This document shows positions 1-7,336 of a DNA stretch of 16,623 bases, one piece after another. Source of the stretch: Oscillospiraceae bacterium (GTDB lineage Bacteria > Bacillota > Clostridia > Oscillospirales > Acutalibacteraceae); assembly GCA_902766855.1 (NCBI GenBank), contig CACXFE010000140.1, positions 1 to 16,623 of the forward strand. The letters run 5' to 3'. Position 1 is the stretch's first letter. The number at the start of each line of letters is the position of its first letter. Below the pieces are notes generated by a model. That model saw only the letters and a list, made by a program, of their open reading frames with translations, was not told the origin of the DNA and did not search any database. A program made the position numbers and the translations under genes.

Positions 1-57
1 CTTCACACTTTTTTACTATTATTTTTGCATTAGTGAATTATAAAATAATCACTTACA

Positions 58-98
58 AAAATGCCGAAAACCCTTGATAAATCAAGGGTTTTCTCGGC
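58..98 (-). terminator. intrinsic terminator after tRNA-Arg
   Basis: Arms at 63-78 and 81-98 pair almost perfectly (16 nt, with a 2-nt CT bulge near the base on one side). On the minus strand the hairpin is followed by a short T run (58-62). It begins 25 nt past the CCA end of the tRNA, so it most likely ends the galE/tRNA transcript. On the plus strand the hairpin is followed by broken T runs, so it could also work in that direction. The 57 bases to its left are AT-rich and no gene is seen there. Confidence 0.8.
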
Positions 99-122
99 TT
101 TTGCTTTTTCAAGCGATAATCG

Positions 123-199
123 TGGCCCGCCCGAAGGGATTCGAACCCCCGTTCTTCAGAATCGGAATCTGCTGCGTTATCCAGCTGCGCCACAGGCGG
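123..199 (-). tRNA. tRNA-Arg (anticodon CCG)
   Basis: The minus strand folds as a complete tRNA of 74 nt plus an encoded CCA end (123-125). The acceptor stem CCGCCTG pairs with CGGGCGG (one T-G wobble), followed by discriminator G. The D arm contains AGCTGGATAA. The anticodon loop TTCCGAT carries CCG, which reads the arginine codon CGG; its stem has four pairs plus a G-A mismatch at the top. The T loop TTCGAAT sits on a five-pair stem with two wobbles. It starts only 26 nt after the galE stop codon, with no room for an ordinary promoter between, so it is probably processed from a galE read-through transcript (inference). The terminator at 58-98 follows it. Confidence 0.96.
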
Positions 200-205
200 A
201 TATTT

Positions 206-227
206 CGGGGCATACGCCCCGTTTTTT
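206..227 (+). terminator. GC-rich hairpin between galE and tRNA-Arg
   Basis: Perfect 6-bp stem CGGGGC/GCCCCG with a 4-nt loop, followed on the plus strand by six T residues (222-227) that overlap the galE stop codon. As written it is a terminator for plus-strand transcription. On the minus strand, the direction of galE and the tRNA, the run lies in front of the hairpin as A residues and no U-run follows. It is therefore doubtful as a galE terminator and may instead be a processing or stability element at the 3' end of galE. Confidence 0.4.
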
Positions 228-1239
228 ACTTTTCAAACCCGTTCGGGTTGCTCTTTTGCCAGCGCCATGTGTCTTCACACATTTCTTTCACGCCGTATTT
301 TGCCGTCCATCCAAGCACTTCTTTGGCTTTTGTTGCATCGGCATACACTTCATCCGGGTCGCCCGGGCGGCGCGGATCGATCACATAAGGCACCTCTACC
401 CCTGTGGCTTCCACAAACGCATTGCGCAGTTGCAACACGCTGGTGCCGTTACCGGTGCCGAGGTTAAACGCCTCACACCCGGTATGTTGCAGTGCCCAAT
501 CCACTGCTTTTACATGGCCGATCGCCAAATCCACCACATGGATATAATCCCGCACGCCGGTACCGTCTACCGTGTTGTAGTCGTTACCGAAAACATGAAG
601 TTTTTCCAGTTTTCCAACCGCAACCTGTGAGATATAAGGCATCAAATTGTTCGGGATGCCCTTCGGGTCTTCCCCGATCAATCCGCTTTTATGTGCCCCG
701 ATGGGATTGAAATACCGCAAAAGTGCGATGCACCAACCCGAATCCGCCACATACAAATCCCGCAGGATCTCTTCGATAAAATACTTGGTTCTGCCGTAAG
801 GATTGATCGCGCCGAGCGGCATCCCCTCTTTTAAAGGCATTTCGGTTGCTATCCCGTATACCGTGGCGGAAGAGGAGAAAACAATCTTTTTAACCCCGTA
901 TTCATTCATCACTTCCAACAGGGTGATGGTATTGAACAGGTTGTTGTCATAATACATGATCGGCTCTCTGACCGACTCGCCCACGGCTTTTAACCCGGCA
1001 AAATGAATAACGGCTTCAATTTGATTTTCTTTGAAAATTTTACGGATCGCCTCTTTGTTCCGCACATCCTCACGGTAAAACGGCACGGCTTTGCCCGTGA
1101 TCTGCTCAACCCGTTTTAAAGATTCGCTGCTGCTGTTATCTAAATTATCAACCACGATTACATCATAACCGGCGTTGATCATCTCAACGCAAGTATGGCT
1201 GCCGATATAGCCGGCACCACCTGTTACCAGAATAGCCAT
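226..1239 (-). CDS. galE: UDP-glucose 4-epimerase
   Basis: Interconverts UDP-glucose and UDP-galactose in the cytoplasm, linking galactose use (Leloir pathway) to precursors of cell-surface sugars. The 337-residue protein is normal length. It opens with the Rossmann NAD-binding motif GGAGYIGSH (residues 7-15). The catalytic Ser lies in SSSATVYG (about 124) and the Tyr/Lys pair is Y148xxxK152 in NPYGRTK; LRYFNPIGAH is also typical of GalE. The frame stays open 43 codons further upstream, but the start at 1239 has a GGAGGG ribosome site about 9 nt ahead, and a near-consensus promoter (1277-1305) lies inside the upstream extension, so the extension is untranslated. It is a single gene with its own promoter; tRNA-Arg follows 26 nt after the stop and is probably co-transcribed. 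Confidence 0.97.
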   Translation of the reverse strand: MAILVTGGAGYIGSHTCVEMINAGYDVIVVDNLDNSSSESLKRVEQITGKAVPFYREDVRNKEAIRKIFKENQIEAVIHFAGLKAVGESVREPIMYYDNNLFNTITLLEVMNEYGVKKIVFSSSATVYGIATEMPLKEGMPLGAINPYGRTKYFIEEILRDLYVADSGWCIALLRYFNPIGAHKSGLIGEDPKGIPNNLMPYISQVAVGKLEKLHVFGNDYNTVDGTGVRDYIHVVDLAIGHVKAVDWALQHTGCEAFNLGTGNGTSVLQLRNAFVEATGVEVPYVIDPRRPGDPDEVYADATKAKEVLGWTAKYGVKEMCEDTWRWQKSNPNGFEK

Positions 1240-1276
1240 GAAAGTTTCCCTCCGTCTTGCACCTCTGTGCTTAAAT

Positions 1277-1305
1277 ATAATACTCCATTTTCCGCTTTTT
1301 GTCAA
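1277..1305 (-). promoter_or_regulatory. galE promoter
   Basis: Minus-strand TTGACA (1300-1305), 17-bp spacer, TATTAT (1277-1282). The -35 box is a perfect sigma-A consensus and the -10 box has one mismatch. The predicted start near 1270 gives a leader of about 30 nt before the galE ATG. Confidence 0.85.
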
Positions 1306-1348
1306 GAAAAAGGGATCGGATTTTCTCAACATTTTGCGCAAGCATGCC

Positions 1349-1383
1349 AAATCCCGTGAATGCTTCACGGGATTTGTTTTTTT
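1349..1383 (+). terminator. 12-bp perfect hairpin after acpP
   Basis: Perfect 12-bp arms at 1349-1360 and 1364-1375 with a 3-nt loop, followed on the plus strand by G and seven T residues (1377-1383). It lies directly behind the acpP stop codon. On the acpP strand, however, the run precedes the hairpin as A residues and only TTTGG follows. It could still end acpP transcription imperfectly, or stop antisense transcription entering acpP. The galE hairpin at 206-227 has the same geometry. Confidence 0.5.
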
Positions 1384-1609
1384 ACATATTGTTCTGTATA
1401 TAATCTACAACATCACCGATGGTTTTGAGGTTTTCAATCTCGGTTTCCGGGATCTCCACATCAAACTCGTCCTCGATCGACATCATCATTTCCACTACAT
1501 CCAAACTGTCAACTTCCAGATCTTCGATCAGATTCGTATCCGCCGAAAGATCTTCCTTGTTGATATCCAACTGTTCAGCCAAAATCTCTTTTAACTTTTC
1601 TAATACCAT
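1382..1609 (-). CDS. acpP: acyl carrier protein
   Basis: Small acidic carrier for growing fatty-acyl chains in type II fatty acid synthesis. The protein is 75 residues, the usual ACP length. The phosphopantetheine attachment serine is Ser35 in the diagnostic DSLD motif, preceded by a typical acidic helix (EDLEV). The start has a GGGAGG ribosome site. The gene is not next to fab or plsX genes: it stands alone between hslO and galE with its own consensus promoter (1645-1673). It may be the housekeeping ACP or a second copy; the window cannot tell, although the sequence is fully standard for the fatty-acid form. Confidence 0.95.
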   Translation of the reverse strand: MVLEKLKEILAEQLDINKEDLSADTNLIEDLEVDSLDVVEMMMSIEDEFDVEIPETEIENLKTIGDVVDYIQNNM

Positions 1610-1644
1610 AAAAAAACATCCTCCCGATGAAAGTTACTACAAAA

Positions 1645-1673
1645 ATAATATGTGTTCTTTTCCGATTTGTCAA
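1645..1673 (-). promoter_or_regulatory. acpP promoter
   Basis: Minus-strand TTGACA (1668-1673), 17-bp spacer, TATTAT (1645-1650). It uses the same two hexamers and spacer as the galE promoter. The predicted start near 1638 gives a leader of about 29 nt. Confidence 0.87.
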
Positions 1674-1691
1674 TAGTTTTATGAAAATTTT

Positions 1692-2567
1692 TTATTTTTC
1701 CGGGATCATTTTTTTGATTTGCGCCGATGTAAAGCGATAAACGCGATTGCAAAAATGGCATTTCACTTCCACTTCGGGCATTTCTTCCGCCATTTGGGAA
1801 AGTTCTTTCTCCCCCAAAGAAGCCAACATAGAGCGTACCCGTGCCCGCGAACAACCGCACCGATAAACCGGCCGAGCGGTATAAAGCACCTCGCTCTCGA
1901 AACCGGCCAGCATTTCCCGCACGATCTGCCCGATTTCCTTGCCCTCGTCAAGCAGGGCGGTAACGGGTTTTGCGTGCTTCACATTTTCTTCGATTTTGCT
2001 GATATCCGCTTCCGCCGCGCCGGGCAATAACTGGATGATATATCCGCCCGCTTTTCGAACGGTAAGATCGGGATTGACAAGCACCCCCAGCGCGCAAACC
2101 GTGGGGATTTGCTCACTCATGGCGTAATAAGCCGTAATATCCTCCGCAATCTCCCCGCTTGCAAGCGGCACAAACCCGTTATACGGCTCTTTCAACCCGA
2201 GATCTTTAAGGACATACAAATTCCCTTCCGTTCCCACGGCGCCGCAAACATCCAATTTCCCGTTCGGTTTCAGCGGAATTTCCACCACGGGATTCATAAC
2301 ATATCCCCGCACATCGCCGTTAGAGCGCGCGGCCGCCACCAACGATCCCGCCGGGCCGTTCCCCTCGATCTTGACCGTGAGTGTATCCTTTTCGCCTTTC
2401 AGCATATTCCCCATCATTGAAGCGGCGGTCAGCAGCCTGCCTAGCGCCGCAGTTACAACGGCGGAAGTTTGATGCAACTGCTCGGCCTTCGCCACGATAT
2501 CCGTGCTGTCGATCCCGATCGCGGTGACCGCGCCGTTTGAAGTGATACACCGAATCAATTCTGCCAT
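1692..2567 (-). CDS. hslO: Hsp33 family redox-regulated chaperone
   Basis: Cytoplasmic holdase chaperone that is inactive while reduced and zinc-bound, and becomes active when oxidation or bleach-type stress releases the zinc and forms disulfides. The 291-residue length fits the family. The C-terminal redox switch is intact: CGC at residues 237-239 and CHFC at 270-273, i.e. C-X-C-X30-C-X2-C. Earlier family features include the N-terminal IRCITSNGAVTAIGIDST segment and the GCSRARVRSML helix after the first cysteine pair. The start at 2567 has AAGGAG 7 nt ahead; an in-frame start 24 nt upstream overlaps this ribosome site and is unlikely. No terminator is seen after the stop, and the acpP promoter follows at once. 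Upstream lies the palindrome array (2588-2858), so the leader may be long and folded. Confidence 0.96.
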   Translation of the reverse strand: MAELIRCITSNGAVTAIGIDSTDIVAKAEQLHQTSAVVTAALGRLLTAASMMGNMLKGEKDTLTVKIEGNGPAGSLVAAARSNGDVRGYVMNPVVEIPLKPNGKLDVCGAVGTEGNLYVLKDLGLKEPYNGFVPLASGEIAEDITAYYAMSEQIPTVCALGVLVNPDLTVRKAGGYIIQLLPGAAEADISKIEENVKHAKPVTALLDEGKEIGQIVREMLAGFESEVLYTARPVYRCGCSRARVRSMLASLGEKELSQMAEEMPEVEVKCHFCNRVYRFTSAQIKKMIPEK

Positions 2568-2587
2568 GGCTCTTCTCCTTTCTTTGC

Positions 2588-2605
2588 TCAACAGACACTA
2601 TTGTA
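2588..2605 (-). repeat. 18-bp flanking direct repeat, hslO-proximal copy
   Basis: Minus strand reads TACAATAGTGTCTGTTGA, matching the distal copy (2841-2858) at 15 of 18 positions in the same orientation. It begins with the -10-like hexamer TACAAT, but at 17 bp spacing the -35 position here (2623-2628) is TTTTTG, a poor match. The hslO ribosome site follows about 8 nt later. The GTGTCTG part can also pair with CAGACAT (2606-2612) as a 7-bp hairpin with one wobble. Confidence 0.7.
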
Positions 2606-2840
2606 ATGTCTGCTGAACAAATCAAAAAGCCACTAATAACGATACCTGAAAGACTTTTTGATTTGTTCAAAGTGCAAGGGTTTTTTCGAAAATTCCAAAA
2701 AACCCTTGCACTTAGCGAGCAAACGCTTTGCTCGCTTGGCAGTCATTCCAATGGATGCGACTGCCAAAATCAGTGATTTTGGCAGAAAAAGCGTTCAAAA
2801 AACGCTTTTTCATAAATGCCGACGGCGTGTCGGCATTTAT
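2606..2840. repeat. array of seven consecutive stem-loops
   Basis: This fills most of the 398-bp gap between hslO and htrA. The stems in order are: H1 2614-2629/2654-2669 (16 bp perfect, 24-nt loop); H2 2671-2686/2697-2712 (16 bp perfect); H3 2714-2723/2727-2736 (10 bp perfect); H4 2737-2744/2759-2766 (8 bp, structured loop); H5 2761-2772/2774-2785 (12 nt each, tight loop); H6 2786-2795/2801-2810 (10 bp, terminator-like with A and T ends); H7 2812-2823/2829-2840 (12 bp perfect). Neighbouring stems are separated by 0-1 nt. H4 and H5 share CTGCCA, so they cannot both form fully. The stems are unlike each other in sequence, so this is neither a tandem repeat nor a CRISPR array. A 92-codon plus-strand frame runs through it but starts with TTG and has no ribosome site. 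Confidence 0.85.
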
Positions 2841-2858
2841 TCAGTAGACATTATTGTA
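2841..2858 (-). repeat. 18-bp flanking direct repeat, htrA-proximal copy
   Basis: Minus strand reads TACAATAATGTCTACTGA, the partner of 2588-2605 (15/18). Its first six bases are the -10 box of the promoter at 2853-2881. Its segment 2841-2853 is also an inverted match (12/13) to 2604-2616, so the whole array is bounded by both direct and inverted repeats. Confidence 0.7.
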
Positions 2859-2881
2859 CCGCATTTTCGGGCCGATGTAAA
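2853..2881 (-). promoter_or_regulatory. promoter reading into the palindrome array and hslO
   Basis: Minus-strand TTTACA (2876-2881), 17-bp spacer, TACAAT (2853-2858); each hexamer has one mismatch to sigma-A consensus. Transcription would start near 2846 and run through all seven hairpins before hslO, giving a leader of about 280 nt. Other promoters in this window give leaders of roughly 20-40 nt. It may be the original hslO promoter, displaced by the array, or the promoter of a separate structured RNA. Confidence 0.65.
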
Positions 2882-2910
2882 GCCTGATTTTCAGATTGAT
2901 CCATTCTCCG

Positions 2911-2946
2911 CAAAAAACCCGCAAAAGCCAATCTGACCTTTGCGGG
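2911..2946 (-). terminator. htrA terminator
   Basis: On the minus strand, CCCGCAAAG (2938-2946) pairs with CTTTTGCGGG (2918-2927) around a 10-nt loop, followed by TTTTTT (2912-2917). It starts 20 nt after the htrA stop codon and is a standard intrinsic terminator. Confidence 0.9.
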
Positions 2947-2965
2947 CTATACGGTTTATTTTGTT

Positions 2966-4387
<1,422 letters not shown>

Positions 4388-4473
4388 ATCAGACCCTCCT
4401 TTTTTTCTTTGCATTTATTATAAAAATAGTTTGTTGCAAGGAGGATTCAAATATGTGAACTTTCAGTGAATTC

Positions 4474-6348
4474 TCAATGAAAAGTTGACAAATAAATCAA
4501 CAACACCGAAACATCCGCCGGGCTGACACCCGAAATCCGGGAAGCCTGCCCGATATTGGCGGGGCGCACTTTCCCGAGTTTTTCCACGGCTTCCAGCCGC
4601 AGGCCGTGAATCTTTTCATAGCAAATGTCCTGCGGAATCCGTTTATTTTCCAATCGCAGCATCTCATTGACCTGCGCCTGCTGCCGCTTGATATAGCCTT
4701 CATATTTGATCTCGATTTCCACCTTCTCGGTCACTTCAAAAGGAAGCGACGGGCGTTCCCGATCAAACGGCTCCAAACACGCGTAATCGATCTGCGGGCG
4801 GCGGAGCAGATCCGCCAGCGACACCCCCGTTGTCACCCGGGCGGTGCCGCGCTCGCACAGCAGGCGATTGAGCGCCTCACCCGGCGCCAAAAAAGTGGTA
4901 TTCAACCGCTCGATCTCCTGCTCTTTTTGGCGCACACGCTCGCAAAATTCCGCATAAAGATCTTCCCCGATCAAACCGAGCCGATACCCGATCGGCATCA
5001 ACCGTTCATCGGCGTTATCCTGCCGCAGAAGCAAGCGGTATTCGCTTCGGGAAGTCATCATCCGGTAGGGGTCCATGCACCCTTTGGTGACCAGATCATC
5101 AATCAAAGTGCCGATATAGGAGGAGGCGCGCGACAACACCAGCGGTTCCTTCTCCTGCACCTTCAACGCCGCGTTGATACCCGCGATCAGCCCCTGCGCG
5201 GCCGCTTCCTCATACCCGGAAGAGCCGTTGAACTGACCGGCGCCGTACAGCCCCGGGAAATCTTTCATTTCCAGCGTGGCGTGCATGGCAAGCGGATCCA
5301 CGCAGTCATACTCGATCGCGTAGGCGTTGCGAATGATTTTCACATTTTTTAAGCAATCCATCGTTTGATACAGTTCGATTTGCACTTCCTCCGGCAAGGA
5401 GGAAGAAAGCCCCTGCAAATACATTTCTTCGGTATGGATCCCGCAAGGCTCGATAAAAAACTGGTGCCGCTTTTTATCTGCAAACCGCACGATCTTATCT
5501 TCGATACTGGGGCAATACCGCGGCCCTACCCCCTCGATTTCCCCGGCGTAAAGCGGGGAACGATCAAGATTGCGCAGGATGACCTGCTTGGTTTGATCAT
5601 TGGTATACGCGATATGGCAAACCACCTTGTTTTCAGGCGGGGTTTTGGTGGAGTAACTGAACGGGACTACCCGCGCATCGCCTTCCTGCACCTCGGTAAC
5701 GGAAAAATCGATACTGTCCCTCGCCACGCGGGCGGGAGTGCCCGTTTTGAAACGGCGAAGCGGAAGCCCCAGTTTTTTCAGCGATTCCGCCAATGCCGTA
5801 GCGGGGAAATTTCCATCCGGCCCCGAAGGATAATTGACCTCGCCCACATAGACTCTGCCGCCCAAAAAAGTGCCGGTGGCAAGAATCACCGTTTCACATA
5901 CAAAATCCGCGCCCAGTTTAGAAAGGCAATGCCAGCCGTCTTCCCGTTTTACAAGATCCACGATTTCACACTGCTTGACATCCAGCCCCGGCTGCAATTC
6001 CACCGCGTGTTTCATATATTCGCTGTAAGCGCGGCGATCGATTTGCGCGCGCAAAGAATGAACGGCAGGCCCCTTGCCGAGATTCAGCATCCTGCTTTGC
6101 AGGGTATTTCGGTCCGCCGCTTTTCCCATTTCACCGCCGAGTGCATCCAACTCTCTTACCAAATGCCCCTTGGCCGTGCCGCCGATGGAAGGGTTACAGG
6201 GCATATTGCCCACCCAATCCATACTGATCGTAAATAAAATTGTTTTCACGCCGAGGCGCGCCGCCGCCAGCGCCGCTTCCACCCCTGCGTGACCGCCGCC
6301 GATCACCGCCACACGGTATTCGCCGGCATGATAGGTTTTACCGTTCAT
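4474..6348 (-). CDS. mnmG: tRNA uridine-5-carboxymethylaminomethyl modification enzyme MnmG (GidA)
   Basis: FAD-dependent enzyme that, with the GTPase MnmE, modifies the wobble uridine U34 of several tRNAs and so supports accurate reading of purine-ending codons. The 624-residue protein is full length. The FAD-binding motif is IGGGHAGVEAA (about 16-26). MnmG signatures include MPCNPSIGG (about 49-57) and RRFKTGTPAR; the C-terminal tRNA- and MnmE-binding part contains YEGYIKRQ and SRISGVSPADV. The ATG overlaps the stop of the DnaI-like gene by 4 bp (ATGA), with AAGGAAAG ahead, so the two are translationally coupled. In many Firmicutes mnmG sits with mnmE and rsmG near the origin; here it is the third gene of a primosome-type operon. 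No terminator follows, only an imperfect inverted repeat without a T run. Confidence 0.98.
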   Translation of the reverse strand: MNGKTYHAGEYRVAVIGGGHAGVEAALAAARLGVKTILFTISMDWVGNMPCNPSIGGTAKGHLVRELDALGGEMGKAADRNTLQSRMLNLGKGPAVHSLRAQIDRRAYSEYMKHAVELQPGLDVKQCEIVDLVKREDGWHCLSKLGADFVCETVILATGTFLGGRVYVGEVNYPSGPDGNFPATALAESLKKLGLPLRRFKTGTPARVARDSIDFSVTEVQEGDARVVPFSYSTKTPPENKVVCHIAYTNDQTKQVILRNLDRSPLYAGEIEGVGPRYCPSIEDKIVRFADKKRHQFFIEPCGIHTEEMYLQGLSSSLPEEVQIELYQTMDCLKNVKIIRNAYAIEYDCVDPLAMHATLEMKDFPGLYGAGQFNGSSGYEEAAAQGLIAGINAALKVQEKEPLVLSRASSYIGTLIDDLVTKGCMDPYRMMTSRSEYRLLLRQDNADERLMPIGYRLGLIGEDLYAEFCERVRQKEQEIERLNTTFLAPGEALNRLLCERGTARVTTGVSLADLLRRPQIDYACLEPFDRERPSLPFEVTEKVEIEIKYEGYIKRQQAQVNEMLRLENKRIPQDICYEKIHGLRLEAVEKLGKVRPANIGQASRISGVSPADVSVLLIYLSTFH

Positions 6349-7322
6349 GAAACCGTCTTTCCTTTTGCTTCTATGGCTTTTTTCTGGCGCACATCTTCCC
6401 CGATGAATTTATATGCCTGATAATTCCCGATCAGGCGGGAAGAAATACGCGCGGTATACCGTTCTTCGATCTCCCGCATGGTCAGATTGGTGTTGATCAC
6501 GGTAGGTTTGCGGGATAAGATCCTGGTGTTCACCAAATTATAAAGGGCAGATCGAGTAAAGGAAGTAGCCATTTCCGCCCCTAAATCATCGATCACCAGC
6601 AGATCCGCATTGACCATCAGATCATACGCGCCGCGATTTTCCCCGGCAAATTTTTCCCGCTCGATCCGGCCGAAGAGATTCTCCGCCGGCCCGTATACCG
6701 GCAGATACCCTTTTTCGATCAATTCGGAAACGATCGCCAAAGTCAAATGCGTTTTTCCAAGCCCCGCTTGCCCTAAAAAAAGCAGATTCGGGGAGGTATG
6801 CGGATCAAACCGATCGGCGTATTCGCGGCACATGGTGAAAATAGCCGTCATCCGGCGTTTGGGATTGACGCCGTCCCGGTCGGTCTTATCCGGATAGTAT
6901 TTCAAATCAAAATCCTCAAAGCGGGAACTTTTCAGCGGCATTTCCTCGTTCATTTCCGCAATCGCCAATTCCGCCGCGATCCGCTTGACGCAATCGCAGA
7001 TTTTCCCGTTGATATACCCGGTGTCCCGGCAAGCGGAGCAATCGTAAAGGATCTCGGTCACACCGTTTTTTTCAAGCAGAACCTTCTTTTCCGCCGCCAA
7101 CGCATCCGCTTGTTGGCGTAATTTGCGCATTTCCGCCGGGTCAGAAAGTGCTTTCACAACCAATTCCGCCCCAACCGCTATTTGTTGGTTTTCCAGTTCG
7201 GAAAGCCGCGGTTCCCGCTCATAGGCGGTTTTTAAAAGCAATTCGTACCGTTTTGTTTTTTCTGTACGCATCTGCGCTTTTAAGGCAAAGGCTTTTCTAT
7301 ACAATTCTTCTCTTGTCAACAC
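6345..7322 (-). CDS. dnaI: DnaI/DnaC-like helicase-loader ATPase
   Basis: AAA+ ATPase expected to load the replicative helicase onto DNA. About 325 residues, close to Bacillus DnaI. The N-terminal helical region (1-90) is followed by a likely zinc site C-X2-C-X10-C-X-C (about 95-111). The Walker A motif is GQAGLGKTH (about 184-192), Walker B is LLVIDDLGAE, and the sensor region has VINTNLT. Start choice: a GTG at 7331 directly abuts the AAGGAAGG ribosome site with no spacer, whereas the GTG at 7322 lies 8 nt beyond it, so 7322 is preferred; the difference is three residues. It lies 14 nt after the DnaD-domain gene and overlaps mnmG by 4 bp. A plain IstB/DnaC-like ATPase is the alternative name, but the zinc motif and the DnaD-domain partner favour DnaI. 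Confidence 0.88.
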   Translation of the reverse strand: MLTREELYRKAFALKAQMRTEKTKRYELLLKTAYEREPRLSELENQQIAVGAELVVKALSDPAEMRKLRQQADALAAEKKVLLEKNGVTEILYDCSACRDTGYINGKICDCVKRIAAELAIAEMNEEMPLKSSRFEDFDLKYYPDKTDRDGVNPKRRMTAIFTMCREYADRFDPHTSPNLLFLGQAGLGKTHLTLAIVSELIEKGYLPVYGPAENLFGRIEREKFAGENRGAYDLMVNADLLVIDDLGAEMATSFTRSALYNLVNTRILSRKPTVINTNLTMREIEERYTARISSRLIGNYQAYKFIGEDVRQKKAIEAKGKTVS

Positions 7323-7336
7323 GCGCGTCACCTTCC

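Noticed and set aside
1240..1368. Upstream extension of galE by 43 codons
   Set aside because: It contains the galE promoter and overlaps the acpP-side hairpin, and the internal ATG at 1239 has the ribosome site and the normal GalE N-terminus.
2606..2840. CRISPR array
   Set aside because: The hairpins differ from each other in sequence and length; there is no constant repeat or spacer pattern and no cas gene nearby.
2658..2936. 92-codon plus-strand frame running through the palindrome array
   Set aside because: It starts with TTG, has no ribosome site, and its sequence is set by hairpin arms. It stays open across the array, so a conservation check would be cheap, but there is no positive evidence for translation.
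4438..4458. Ribosome site followed by ATG-TGA (minimal start-stop) on the plus strand
   Set aside because: No plus-strand gene or promoter is near, and the bases are the complement of the htrA upstream region; most likely coincidence.
4455..4490. Imperfect inverted repeat at the mnmG stop as a terminator
   Set aside because: Several mismatches and no T-run on the minus strand.
5365..6237. Long plus-strand frame of 290 codons antisense to mnmG
   Set aside because: The mnmG frame is unmistakable on the other strand; the antisense product has no recognisable domain and no ribosome site was identified.
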